Below, one piece after another: positions 10,748 through 21,283 of a stretch of 64,000 bases of DNA. Both the position numbers and the translations under genes were made by a program. The number at the start of each line of letters is the position of its first letter. Position 1 is the stretch's first letter. Under the pieces are notes generated by a model. That model worked only from the letters and a program-made list of their open reading frames with translations. It had not been told where the DNA came from and searched no databases. This DNA comes from Parasponia andersonii (lineage: Eukaryota; Streptophyta; Magnoliopsida; Rosales; Cannabaceae): positions 272,076 through 336,075 of the forward strand of contig JXTB01000408.1 of assembly GCA_002914805.1 (NCBI GenBank). Direction: 5' to 3'.

Positions 10748-11860
10748 ATGGCGGAAAAAATTGCTTCCGGCTTGGACCAAAAGGCTGCGGACCTCGAACT
10801 TCTCCTAAGTGGTCTCGAGGAGAGGATAAGAGAACTGAAGATCGAGGAGCGCAGAAGAGAAAGCGAGGCTGCTGAGCCTTCCGAGACCGCAACAGTGTCC
10901 GAAGCAGAGCCCTCTGCGACCGATGATCAAGATCACATCGTGAAGATGAATGAGAAATTCGCCAAAGAGATTGACGAAGAAGACATCAAAAATTTGCCCA
11001 TGTACGAGAAGGAAGCAGATGACTTGAGGAAGAGGATCGACGACTTCAAGAAAGAAGTGAAAGGCGTAAAGCGGAAGCTGTTCGTCTATGGACCGAAAGC
11101 AGAGGAAGAAGAAGAAGAAGAAGAAGAAGAAGAAGACTCATCGAATTACGAACAGAGGTTGCGTAAATTTCTCAACCATTGGAAAGTCATCGCGTTCGAA
11201 AATAGGAAAGCGGGAAAGAAGACCTTAACAGAGTTGGTTCGACAGATCGATCGATCCGACGACGAAGAAGGAGGAATTGTCTTCGACTCAATGAGAACCC
11301 TGGCGGTCGATTCTGGAACTCAGCTCTCTCGTCGCATCGTCGACTATTTCTTGCTGTTTACCGATTCGGAGGCGAGAGAGATCGCGGCGAGGACTCGAGC
11401 GGTCTTGAAGACGATCCGATGCATAGGGTTGGAGAAGGAGAATTCGACCGTGACCCGGATGTTCGTTTCCCTGATCGAGACTGTGGATGGAGGAATCAAG
11501 GACACGAAGGGGACGACGAGTGTTGTGACAGAGTCATTGGATGATGTTTGGTACAGTCCAAGAGAGAATCGTCTTCTTGGTTCCATCTTCTACAAGATCC
11601 TGTTTATGGAGATTGCCTTGTGTTGTCCGTGTTTCGCCCAAGTGTTGGAGTACGAAGAGTTAATGTTGCTTTGGGGTGTTGTGAGAGAAACTTTCAACGA
11701 GAAAATGAATCAACTGAGTTTGGAGATCAATGAGCTCAAGGAGACGGAGACTGAAGCTAGTGAGGACGAAGACTCGAAGAGGCACGAATTGAGGAAAATC
11801 TTCGATACCAAGATCAGAGAAATGTGGGACGGATTCGTTTTGGATTCCGGAGATGAATAA
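10748..11860 (+). CDS. RSLIEW-family coiled-coil protein, subgroup A
   Basis: Intact 370-residue frame from the first ATG (10748). The codon two before it is TTG, so the frame looks slightly longer than the likely protein. An acidic, charged coiled-coil N-terminus (1-115) is followed by an uninterrupted run of 11 Glu at about 119-129, encoded by one GAG and ten GAA. The family core is diverged here: T-L-T-E-L-V-R-Q-I-D-R-S-D-D at about 159-172 replaces R-S-L-I-E-W-M. K-E-N-S-T-V-T follows at about 230-236, then a hydrophobic E-I-A-L-C-C-P-C-F block and a tail with E-M-W-D-G-F. No signal peptide or membrane segment is seen. Its closest relative in the window is the gene at 52304-53383. Function is unknown; a structural or regulatory coiled-coil role is only a guess. 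It faces the opposite way from most other copies. Confidence 0.85.
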   Translation: MAEKIASGLDQKAADLELLLSGLEERIRELKIEERRRESEAAEPSETATVSEAEPSATDDQDHIVKMNEKFAKEIDEEDIKNLPMYEKEADDLRKRIDDFKKEVKGVKRKLFVYGPKAEEEEEEEEEEEDSSNYEQRLRKFLNHWKVIAFENRKAGKKTLTELVRQIDRSDDEEGGIVFDSMRTLAVDSGTQLSRRIVDYFLLFTDSEAREIAARTRAVLKTIRCIGLEKENSTVTRMFVSLIETVDGGIKDTKGTTSVVTESLDDVWYSPRENRLLGSIFYKILFMEIALCCPCFAQVLEYEELMLLWGVVRETFNEKMNQLSLEINELKETETEASEDEDSKRHELRKIFDTKIREMWDGFVLDSGDE

Positions 11861-13679
11861 GTTAGAGAGTAGAAAGTCTGAACTTTGAAGGAATTTTAGT
11901 TTGTTTTTTAGTACTTTCTGATGTATTAGACTCGAAACATTGAGGAAATTGTTCATAGTTTGATGTATATTAGACTCAAAACTACTACATTTGGAATTTC
12001 GGTTTGTTTTGAATAGTTTTAGCTGAATCCCCCAGAAGATGATTTACTTCTTTCTTACACGATGAACTAATTCAAAACTATGAATGAATTTCATTTGGTC
12101 TTGTTATGTAGTGATTCAATTTTGCTATTCGGATTACACTTTTCCTTCACTGAGTTGTAATGTTTGCACACACAAAATATTCTACGTGTGTTCTGCCAGG
12201 TCTTGGAGTAGTTAATGATTCTAATAAAATCCCTATTATTCAGTGAGTTTTTGATTCCAAGGGTGTTATCAAAATCAGGTATAGAATTAGTCATTTGTAA
12301 AGAAATGTAGCCAATGAAACAAATAGCTAGATTGAGTAAAGGAACTATTGCTCTTTATGATTAATAGCAAAGAGGATGAATTTGCAAATATGTATGACCT
12401 CTGCTTATTATCACAATTCACAAGTTAGGTAACTGCTTTTTCACATCATGGATTTTTGTTAGGGAATTCTCCTTAAAGACAAACACTCAGCTCAATGACA
12501 GAGATACATCCTGTTGGTTTCTGGCCTTACAAAGACTTGAATACAGCCTGTTACAAAAAATTTAAAAACGATATTAACAGAAATTCTACCTAAATAAACA
12601 AGCTGAAGTATAAACTTCTGGTTTTAATAAAACAATGTGAAGAGCACAATCAATCCCAAAGCACAATGTGAAGCTCATTCACAACATAATCAAAACATAA
12701 TAAACATCCATTAGATTTGAGGCATATCAACCAAGAGAAACTTAGCGCATTACCTGATTAGATTTCCATTTAATTTGGACTTGTCATCTTCTCTCCGTTC
12801 CTACAAGATCAAGAAAGACATGGGTGCAAGAGGGCTTATTGCATTCATCACTCTTTGCTAATTTGTGTGTTCTTACAACACTCTTTACCGTCTAGTGCAC
12901 ATTCACAACAAGTCCCCTTTATCAAAACAATGCCTCAACTATTATTGGGCTACATGGGCCTCTTATCATATTTGTGTCTAGACAATACCTTGGTGTAATG
13001 GGCTGATCAAGTCTTCCGAAGAAAGTGAATCCATGGGCCTCTAGCATGTTAACAATCCAATATCAATTCCATTATGGCCAGTTAGTAATAAGATGCTCAG
13101 TTAATCATATAGATCTTCTTAACATGCTTTAGTCGTGACATTACAGTGATTATATTAGTCAATACAAAATATTCCAACAACTTCAGTATCCTTGCCAGAT
13201 TAGGTTTCATGAGTCATAACTTCCAAGAACTAACAGAATTAGTTATTACTTATTCGTTGAAGACTTATTACAAATTATGGAATTAATCGTAGTTTTTTAA
13301 ATTTTTTATTTTGTTAAATTAAGCATAAGTAAATTGAATTAGAGAAGAACAGTGAGTGGTTTTGATTGCGCAGTAAATGAATTTTTAAGTTCAACATGAT
13401 TCAAACCCCACAATTATGTGCAACTTATATAAACCACATTTAGTTTTTCCACTCACTAATAAATGACATGGCATTTATTAATTGGTTCGCTCTCCAAATT
13501 TCACTCAATAATAAACCATGTCTTAGTGTTATCTTTCCATTCTTCGAACATTTTCTTAGGTGCCCCAATATTTCTTTGTTAATTTCTTTGTTGTTGTAAA
13601 CTTGAAAGACTTTTAAGTTCTTTCATTCTTTTTTAAATTATTATAAAAAATGTTCTTGGCTAATGAAGAAAAAAAATAA
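11861..13679. other. 3' flank and spacer without a gene
   Basis: No gene seen. A region from about 12457 (TGTTAGGGAATTC) to 13235 (GAACTAACA) has LTR-like TG and CA ends. However, the flanking five bases do not match convincingly and there is no second copy in the window, so I leave it unassigned. The rest is AT-rich. Confidence 0.45.
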
Positions 13680-14300
13680 AAAATAATGGAGAGGTAAGTA
13701 ATTCTGTCATGGTCAGTTTCGATTGTTGACTCACTGTAGTTTGATTCATCTCTACAATGAATAACGCACTTATGGAGTCATATTGTGTCGTTTGATTATT
13801 TGATAAAACGTCATGTCGTCGATGAAAGCAAGGTCTTTTATCTCCTATAACAAAATACGCCGTTTATTCTCAGAGAGATAGAAAATGATAAACGTATTTC
13901 TTTTCCAATGAAAATGACAAATTTTGTGCATCTTATGTCGTTTAAATTCTCAAACTCCTTTGAAGATCTTAAAGCATTATTAATTGGATAAATCCAATTA
14001 CTTTGTTTTGTGTTAAGTCATGAAAAATGCAATATCGGTAGATTCTCATATTAATCAAGAAGAAAAAAATGTATTGACCAGCTCAAAACAAGTGTTAACC
14101 TCTTCTTCTTTTCCAAACATTGTTAACCAATGAAGAGTAGTTAACCAAGACCAAAACATTTAATCCTATAATAAGGATGCAAACGAAGCAGATCAATCAG
14201 AACACGATATTTTCAACTCTTTTGAGTCTAATTCAACCATGAAACAAGGAACAACTAAACCAAATATGTAAACTCTTTTACCTTGTTCAAATTTATTATT
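13680..14300 (-). repeat. Duplicated spacer block, copy 1 (orphan, no gene attached)
   Basis: Homologous along its length to 22630-23270. Its left part matches the 5' flank of the gene at 21284-22429 (TAATTCTGT, GTCAGTTT, CATGTCGT, GCCG(T/C)TTATTCTCA, GAGATAGAAAA). Its right part matches the 3' flank of subgroup D copies (ATCCAATTACT, AAGTCATGAAAAATG, CAAAACATTTAATC, AGATCAATCAGAACA). No coding body is adjacent on either side. It looks like an intergenic spacer whose two neighbouring genes were deleted. Confidence 0.7.
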
Positions 14301-15284
14301 AGTCTATGTGAAGAAATATTGACTATCTAGAAATCAGAAATACTATGACAAAACAGTCAGGATAACAAACGAATTAACCTCACAGAATAGACACTTAAGA
14401 AACACGAACAAAATCAATTAATTAAGATACCAAGAATTAAAGTAGTTTCACCATAAATCGGTTTACGTTCACTATAACACACTGCAATAGTTTTATTGAT
14501 AAACAGCAAACACAGATTACGAGCCAACTCATAACAATAGTTTTCCAAAAAGAATTCTAATAGATCCAAGTGTTCAACTCTTTCTCCTTTAAACTCTCTC
14601 TTCCAATCCTTCTTTTTTTTTTTTGTCTATTTACCCAAAGAAGAGATCACATACAAGATAAGAGAAAGAATCATTAGCAAAACATATATATTAAAGAATA
14701 ATTAAGAACAATAAACAAAAAGATCAATAATTAAAAGGATACAAGTGAAACACGTAAATAGTTAGTATTACAACCCAAAATCCTAGGCCGTGATTTTTTA
14801 GTAATTTTGAGTATAAATTAATATAAATAAAGAATTTTACAAAATTCCGAGAAAACCCAGTACTTGATATTTCATTTTTGTCCTTGATTCATTAGAGATT
14901 CTATAAAAAGGAAACGCCTCTTTAGTTTAATTTATTAAGAGAGATATGCTAATTAAAATTTGATGAAACATAGTTAATTTGTACGAAAACTTGATTTGAT
15001 AAAAACTTTAGCGTTGATTAAAATAAAGTTCGTAAATCTTGAGTCGGAAAGTCCAAAAATTGATTTATACAATTAATCAAAATTTCTAAGCACTTAAAAC
15101 TTTAAAAATATACTTCTTGGGAACTATAGGGTCCCATATATATATACCAAATCCTCAAAGAGTAGTAAATACATCCTCATATATTCGTTTAGTAGATTCA
15201 AAGAACTTGGCTAAATAGTTAGACATGGAGAAAGAGACAAGGAGAAGTACCAACCCAAGGAGGAATATATATATACAAATTTTG
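14301..15284. other. AT-rich spacer between two duplicated blocks
   Basis: No gene or relic of the family was recognised. If the two flanking blocks mark the borders of an ancestral repeat unit, the gene that should lie here is missing. Confidence 0.45.
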
Positions 15285-15713
15285 TGTATCAAATGTCGTT
15301 TATGTTCTTAAATTTGATTTGAACATCTTAAAGCATTATTAATTGGATAAATCCAATTCCTCTGTTTTGTGTTAAGTCATGAAAAATGCAGTATCATTCT
15401 CATATTAATCCCCCCCCAAAAAAAAAATGTATTGAGCAGCGCAAAACAAGTTTTAACCTCTACTTATTTTCCAAATTTTATCAACCAAAAAAATAAAAAA
15501 TGTAGTAAAGCAAAAGCAAAACATTTAATCATATAAGTAAAGAAATGAAGGAGATCAATCAGAACATGAAAATTTTAAACTATTTTGAGTCCAACACAAT
15601 TAACAACTAAACCAAAGATTATAAAGAGGGTCTCTAATACTTTTAATATGTAAACTTTCTGCCGAATTCAATTTTTTTAACACCCAACTCCATTGCAAAC
15701 AACTTAAGGCATT
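15285..15713 (-). repeat. Duplicated spacer block, copy 2 (3' flank of the subgroup D gene)
   Basis: Shares ATGTCGTTTA, CTTAAAGCATTATTAATTGG, AAATCCAATT and AAGTCATGAAAAATGCA with copy 1. It shares GGTCTCTAATAC, AACTAAACCAAAG and the final GAATTCAATTTT with the block at 22880-23270. It runs directly into the stop codon of the gene at 15714-16697 and so represents its 3' flank. Confidence 0.75.
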
Positions 15714-16697
15714 TCAATTTGTTTGATCAGCTCCTGACTTCAGATCCAATTCTTTCCAAATATCTCTGATCCCCACGTTCAATCTTTCTCTTATAAGGTT
15801 CATAGTTCGACTTCCATTACCTCTAGGCAGGATTTCACTCTTCAGCTCATTAATCTTCAAGTTTATTTTCTTCAATTCTTCCCCAAATATTTGGCTGAGT
15901 TGACATCTTATGTTTAAAAAAGCATCATTGTTTAACATCACAGGAAAGTCCGGACAACAAAAGGCGATTTCGAGACGCAAAACTTGGCCGAGCAGCATAC
16001 AAAGAATGTTCTGTTGTAATTCTCTTTGACTTGAATTCCCCTTTGAACTTTTCGCCACTGAAACTGGTTCGGCCATCCTCAACGTTTGGTCAAAAAATTT
16101 CATCACCGAGACCAACTTGTCAATGATGATTGAATTCTCTTCCAAACTTAGGCCTCCGAGTAGAATTGCCAACAGACGAATATTCGTCACTACTTCTCTA
16201 CTACTCTCCGCTGAGACCGAATTCAACAAGCTAAAATCAGTAATACATTGAGAAATCTGAATCCCAAGATTAATTGCCATAACTTTCAACGGGTTCAAGC
16301 TAGTACTTCTTTGTTTATTATGATCATGATCAAGCTTTTGCAGCCACTCTATCAAACTCCTATGCCCTTTTCCTCTGCCTTTCTCTGCTTCGACTTTCCA
16401 GATCTTCATGAAATCCTTAAAATAGTCCGCATAACCCTCAAACTCTTTCGATTCGCCGAGTCTTGGAACATTGTACTTCCTAAACTTCTCTGCGAAATCA
16501 TCAGAAATCTTGTTTAAGGCCAATGCTTCTTCTTCTCTCATCTTATTTAAACTCTCCACTTCCTCTTCTGTTTTCGGTGAAAGTTTGAGACTTCCATGAT
16601 CATTAGACAGAAATGAGTGGTTCTTCATCGGGGTCAAGCTCTGTTCAGGAAGTTCTTGAGAAATTAGAAGAGGCTTCAGTTCATCAGGATCTAACAT
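15714..16697 (-). CDS. RSLIEW-family coiled-coil protein, subgroup D
   Basis: Intact 327-residue frame from ATG 16697. The N-terminus is shorter than in its sister at 21284-22429 and lacks most of that protein's first coiled coil. From residue 70 it is typical: A-E-K-F-R-K-Y-N-V-P, then H-R-S-L-I-E-W-L-Q-K-L-D at about 112-123 and L-E-E-N-S-I-I-I-D at about 185-193. The block V-L-R-L-E-I-A-F-C-C-P-D-F comes next, and the tail is D-I-W-K-E-L-D-L-K-S-G. There is no signal peptide or membrane helix. Its 3' tip and 3' flank were copied to about 23170-23274, where they abut an inverted relic. Function unknown. Confidence 0.85.
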   Translation of the reverse strand: MLDPDELKPLLISQELPEQSLTPMKNHSFLSNDHGSLKLSPKTEEEVESLNKMREEEALALNKISDDFAEKFRKYNVPRLGESKEFEGYADYFKDFMKIWKVEAEKGRGKGHRSLIEWLQKLDHDHNKQRSTSLNPLKVMAINLGIQISQCITDFSLLNSVSAESSREVVTNIRLLAILLGGLSLEENSIIIDKLVSVMKFFDQTLRMAEPVSVAKSSKGNSSQRELQQNILCMLLGQVLRLEIAFCCPDFPVMLNNDAFLNIRCQLSQIFGEELKKINLKINELKSEILPRGNGSRTMNLIRERLNVGIRDIWKELDLKSGADQTN

Positions 16698-17241
16698 TAT
16701 CTAAGTTTTTCACCATTGCTGGAAAGACTTACCAAGTTTATAAATAACCTTTGTTATTTATAAAACATTTAATTGAATAAAGGAAACATTTTCAATTATA
16801 AATACCAATTTGATGAGGATGATAGGAGGTATGTTCTAAAATCAGGACTCTATATTAGGACTAGTCCAATAACTTCATAATTGTGTGTGTGTGTGTTTTT
16901 TTTTTTGAAGAACTATAGCATTATAATAACGACATCAAGGATATGTTTAAAAAAAGTTATACATATATATATATATATCAACTTATTTGAAATGTTCTCG
17001 GCTGGAAGTTTATCACTTCATGTTTATTATCTTCTTTAATTAATAATATTTATCTCATATGCTTAAAAGTGCCACTAATGTTGGTTAAAAGTATTTCTAA
17101 TATTTGGAAAATACTCTGAGCTACCTTTATTGTTCTTTTTTACGTAAACATTGATGCGAGATATATGACTACGTAGACCTACAACGTAGCTTTATTTTAG
17201 TAATAACGTAAGCAATGTGAAAATAATTTTTTCAGGGATTT
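16698..17241. other. 5' flank of the subgroup D gene, AT-rich
   Basis: Contains a GT then T tract near 16883-16905 and an AT microsatellite near 16962-16978. Unlike other copies, I saw no AACGACA palindrome within 500 bases upstream of this gene. The element beginning at 17242 may have displaced it. Confidence 0.45.
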
Positions 17242-18857
17242 GAGTACAACAAAAATATTAATTAGTGACATTTCATTTAATGATATTTAAGTAAAAAAAT
17301 GTCACTATAATAACATTTTAGTGATATTTACTTAAAAATGTCACTTATTTTTCAAATGCCATTAACATCTTAATTTAGTGACATATAAGCAAATGCAACT
17401 AAAATTTATCTTCAATGATATTTTTCAAATGTCGTCAGTATTTTTATCTCGTAGCATTTTAGAAATACCACTAAATTTATCTTTAGCCGCATTTAGAAAA
17501 AAGATATTAAAATTTTAATTTAGTGACTCATTTAGGAAATAGAGTAAATGCCAAATATATATTTTGAAATATATATATATATATAAAAATAAAGATCTTC
17601 ATAGAAAAGACTAAACAAACTTGTAAATAGATAAATAAAATTCATAAATACTTATATAAATATATATATCTTTCTTTTTATTTATTGCTCTTTTCTTCTT
17701 CTAACATATATATATATATATATAAATATAAAGCCTATCCGTTCTTTTTTAATAACAACACGGCTTTCAATTATATTAGATGTAGTTTTGTTTTTCGTTT
17801 TTTAGTTGACCTTTATCTTTAAGGAAAAAATATGAAAACCTCAAAAAAGAGCTTAAGATTTCCCAAAGAAAAAAACACGTACGGACCTTTTAACTTTAAA
17901 TTTTAAAATAAAATATTGAAGATCTTGGAAGATAAAAGAAAGTTATAAAACTCTTAAAGAATGAAAAAAGGAAAAAAAATTTGAATTCGAATTGATAAGA
18001 TCTATTCCAAATAACTTCTAAACTTTAGAACTAAGTTATTTTAAATCAGCCACATCTTAAAATATCTCACCCATTACTCCAGGTCCTGTATTTTAACTTT
18101 TTAATTTTTAGCAAATATATTACTTTCTTCTTCTCTTTGCAGGAGGCGCTTTTTCTTCTTCATTCACCTTGGAGGAAATTAACAAATCTACGTTAAATGA
18201 TTATTAACTACTCTATCCCTTTTCTAGATGACATGAAGCATTTTTTTTGAGATTCATTTTTCTTTTAGTTGTTTCCTTTTCGAGCAATAAGATCTTTTTT
18301 TCTTTAGTTAATTAAATTTATGGCTTATAGTTACTAACCGCAAGAGAGTTCTCTCTTTAATCATCTAGTGTTGAATTAGAATTAGTCTTTAAAAAATTTT
18401 ATGCCAAAAAGAAAATCTATCAATATTACATTTTTTTATTGATTAATTGACCGAATTGATTGACATTTTTTTTTCATTGCCAATATCATGGCTTAATATC
18501 TATTTAAAATATCACAAGTTCTATTAAAAATATCTAATTTAGTGACATTTTTCAAAATATCATCTCTATGCTTCCTAATATTTTTGAAAAGCTGCTAAAA
18601 CTTACTTTAAAAATATTTTTTATTTAATAGTTATATAATTAAGTGACATTTGAAAACGACACTAACAGAATTTAGTAACATTTTATAAATTTCATTAAAA
18701 AGAATAATATGGTGACATTTGAAATATCACAAAGTTTTTAGTCGTATGTGCATATTTTACACTATTTTCTACAAATATCATTACTTTCATAAATGTCATT
18801 AAAAATAAGTAATAGTGATATTTTTAAATGTCACATATGAGGATTTTTGTTGTATTG
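17242..18857. mobile_element. Non-autonomous CACTA-like DNA transposon
   Basis: The ends are inverted copies of TACAACAAAAAT followed, after a short gap, by GTGACATTT. The left end is near 17245 and the right end near 18854. Both subterminal regions are filled with many direct and inverted short units of the type AGTGACATTT and AAATGTCACT. Dense subterminal repeats and a TACAACAAAAA end are typical of the CACTA (En/Spm) superfamily. The terminal CAC itself is degenerate. The roughly 1.6-kb body is AT-rich and non-coding, so the element cannot move by itself. Confidence 0.65.
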
Positions 18858-20259
18858 TTTTTTCAATTAATATTTGTGCAAACCCATTGGATTTCATTTA
18901 TAGAAATAGAATTATAAACAACGTCTAAAATATCCAGATGGCATCAGATCTACTTACATATAAGTACAAAAATGTGTAATATCAGTTTAGTTACACAACT
19001 ACTAGTAGCAAAGACTTAGAATTAAATCTAAAACATCAACCTAGTTAAGTAGCAAGTTATATAATCTAATAAGATATCCTCAAGTAATACGTCAAAAACT
19101 AAATTAAGGATAACTTTATCAAGTGAGATAATCTAAAAGCTCAGTAATTTATTCTTTATGAACTGTATTTATATCTTCCTTCGTATAGAAAGTATATCCA
19201 TGGAACTATGTATTCAAAGAATAAATTTGTTAGAATATGAAGCTTTTTTTTTTATTATTAAAATGTGCAAAACTATATGGTGTATATGTACCCTTGTAGT
19301 AAGAAATGATAGAACATTAGCCTGATTTCACTAATATATTTAGATATATAGAAACCACATTCTATATTTGATATTTGTCTAGGATACTACACAGAAATAG
19401 AGAGAGTACATAATACGCTAAAATGACGAATCTATAGTGAACAAATATTAGACAATTATATTGTGTTTACCTTGAGATGCTTATAAAGCGGGGCATTTGG
19501 TTTATATTCTCTTGATCCTTTGGAGTCATTATGCATTTAGAATGCCCTTTTGATTGATATCCATGAAATAGAATACACATATTATTCATAATTTATGTGA
19601 AATATTTAACAATAATTAATTATCCAAAAAAGAATTACTCTATCATTATGAGGCTACTTTCCTCATGTATGTCCAAGTATAAAAAATCTAGAAACTAAAT
19701 ATATATTCTTTTAGAGGGTAAATAAGAAATAACATCCAATGCTCCCTAATCAGTTAATCATTAACAAAGGTTGTAAATAAGTTATTAATGACAATAAAAA
19801 TATCAATAGAAATTTGTAATCATTAGGTAAGTTCTTAATCTTAAGCCTGATTCTATAGAATAACTAATATTTGCTTGTCATTTTCCATCATAAGCATCCG
19901 AGGTGACAAATTTTCCACATGAGTCTCTCGTGGGCCACTCTCTATAATAATATTATTTCGATCCATGAATATATATATATATATATATATATGTTGATGG
20001 CCAAGTTGTATAATAATACAGTGTAATCTCCTACAACATTATGCATAACCTATACATAACGTTGGATGTCCAGACCTCATTTTTTAGTCTCTGCATTTAG
20101 TTTTGACTGGGCATAGATAAAATCTTTTATATCTCTTGCGACAGAGATAGCTTTGTTTTCCGTAGGCTTTCTGTTACTTTTTACCTATTTACATTTTATT
20201 TTCTCATTTCCATCTTATCAAAACTTCATTAATAGATCCTTATTGAAACGTATTCAACA
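18858..20259. other. AT-rich spacer without a gene
   Basis: No gene, RNA or complete element recognised. A TA microsatellite lies near 19972-19993. Confidence 0.5.
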
Positions 20260-20625
20260 GGAAAACTGAAGAAGAGCAAAGGGTATCGATTTTCGTGGTA
20301 GAAGTAAGTTCAGGGGACGCACCATTATGGCCAACATTGGCTATGGTCATGACAAGAAAACTTAACACAATATTCCTAATGCATTAGAGAAATTTGTTGT
20401 GAACAATATGAAGGAGATAGGACTGCTCATGATGCACAATAGGAAAATAGAAGTTTCCATTGTGTTTTCTGTAATTTGTGTCCGTTTTGTTGGGCCTGTT
20501 TTCTTCTCTTGCAAACAGGAAAATAGAACTAATCTGCTCAGATTGCACACAGTGTCTGTACTAGAAAGAGCTGCTCAGTTTTGATGAATATGTTTGCCAG
20601 GTTGCGCAGCCAAGACGGTTAATAA
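20260..20625 (+). pseudogene. RPL32: Decayed ribosomal protein eL32 (RPL32) copy
   Basis: In one frame the sequence reads [16 protein letters not shown], then [11 protein letters not shown] stop codon (TAA, 20359-20361 or so) follows, then K-F-V-V-N-N-M-K-E-I and L-L-M-M-H-N-R. These are landmarks of the 60S subunit protein eL32. After an unrelated insert of about 90 bases the match resumes with E-R-A-A-Q and ends with a shifted A-R-L-R-S-Q-D. The N-terminal third and the true stop are missing. It is most likely an old duplicated or retroposed copy. The 90-base insert could be a residual intron, which would argue for DNA-level duplication. Confidence 0.8.
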
Positions 20626-20759
20626 GTTTTATTCCAAATAGTCGTTTTTGTATCGAGTTCGACTGTATATGTTTTTATCATTCTAGAAGAGTTGTAGCAA
20701 TAGTTTAAACTAATTTTCGGTATATTTTCCACGTGACTTACATGTCTGCACTATCTTAA

Positions 20760-21170
20760 CTTTGATTCAGTTATTAATCTCTCGGATTCTAAATTATTTA
20801 CTTATGCAGTTGTTGATACATTTGGGTTGTATATGACTACATAAAACCTTAGAATATACTTAGAGCGCAGAATCATTCAATGATCAATACACCAGAAAGC
20901 CAGCTTGAAAATGTAAACCAACTTTTCAACGATGGTTTTCTCAAACATAGAAAAGCAAGTCCCAAGTGTGATTCTGTTATTATTCTTTCGAATTCCAATT
21001 AATTTCTTCAAGCACTCATTGATTCATTTAGTTTGTGTATGACTAAATAAAACCTTGACCAAAATATATTCATAGAAGCAAAGTGAGAGAAGAACCACTC
21101 AATCATCAATAAACCAGAAAGCATAGCCAAATTTTCGACCATGGTTTTTAATACATGAAACATTAAAAAT
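20760..21170. repeat. Diverged tandem duplication in the 3' flank of the subgroup D gene
   Basis: About 190 bases are present twice. Paired landmarks are GATTC(A/T)GTTATTA, TGTATATGACTA or TGTGTATGACTA before ATAAAACCTT, and CAATGATCAATACACCAGAAAGC or CAATCATCAATAAACCAGAAAGC, then a C(G/C)A(T/C)GGTTTT string. Non-coding. Confidence 0.65.
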
Positions 21171-21283
21171 CTGAAGGTTCTTTCAAGTTGGTAACTTTTT
21201 AAATCCATGATAAGAAAGAGCAAAAAAAAAAAGAAAATTAAAACATGTACTTGGAAATTATAGAATTGTCAACTCGATGTAAC

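Noticed and set aside
12457..13235. Possible LTR starting TGTTAGGGAATTC and ending GAACTAACA
   Set aside because: The flanking five bases do not form a convincing duplication, no primer site or polypurine tract is visible, and there is no second copy in the window.
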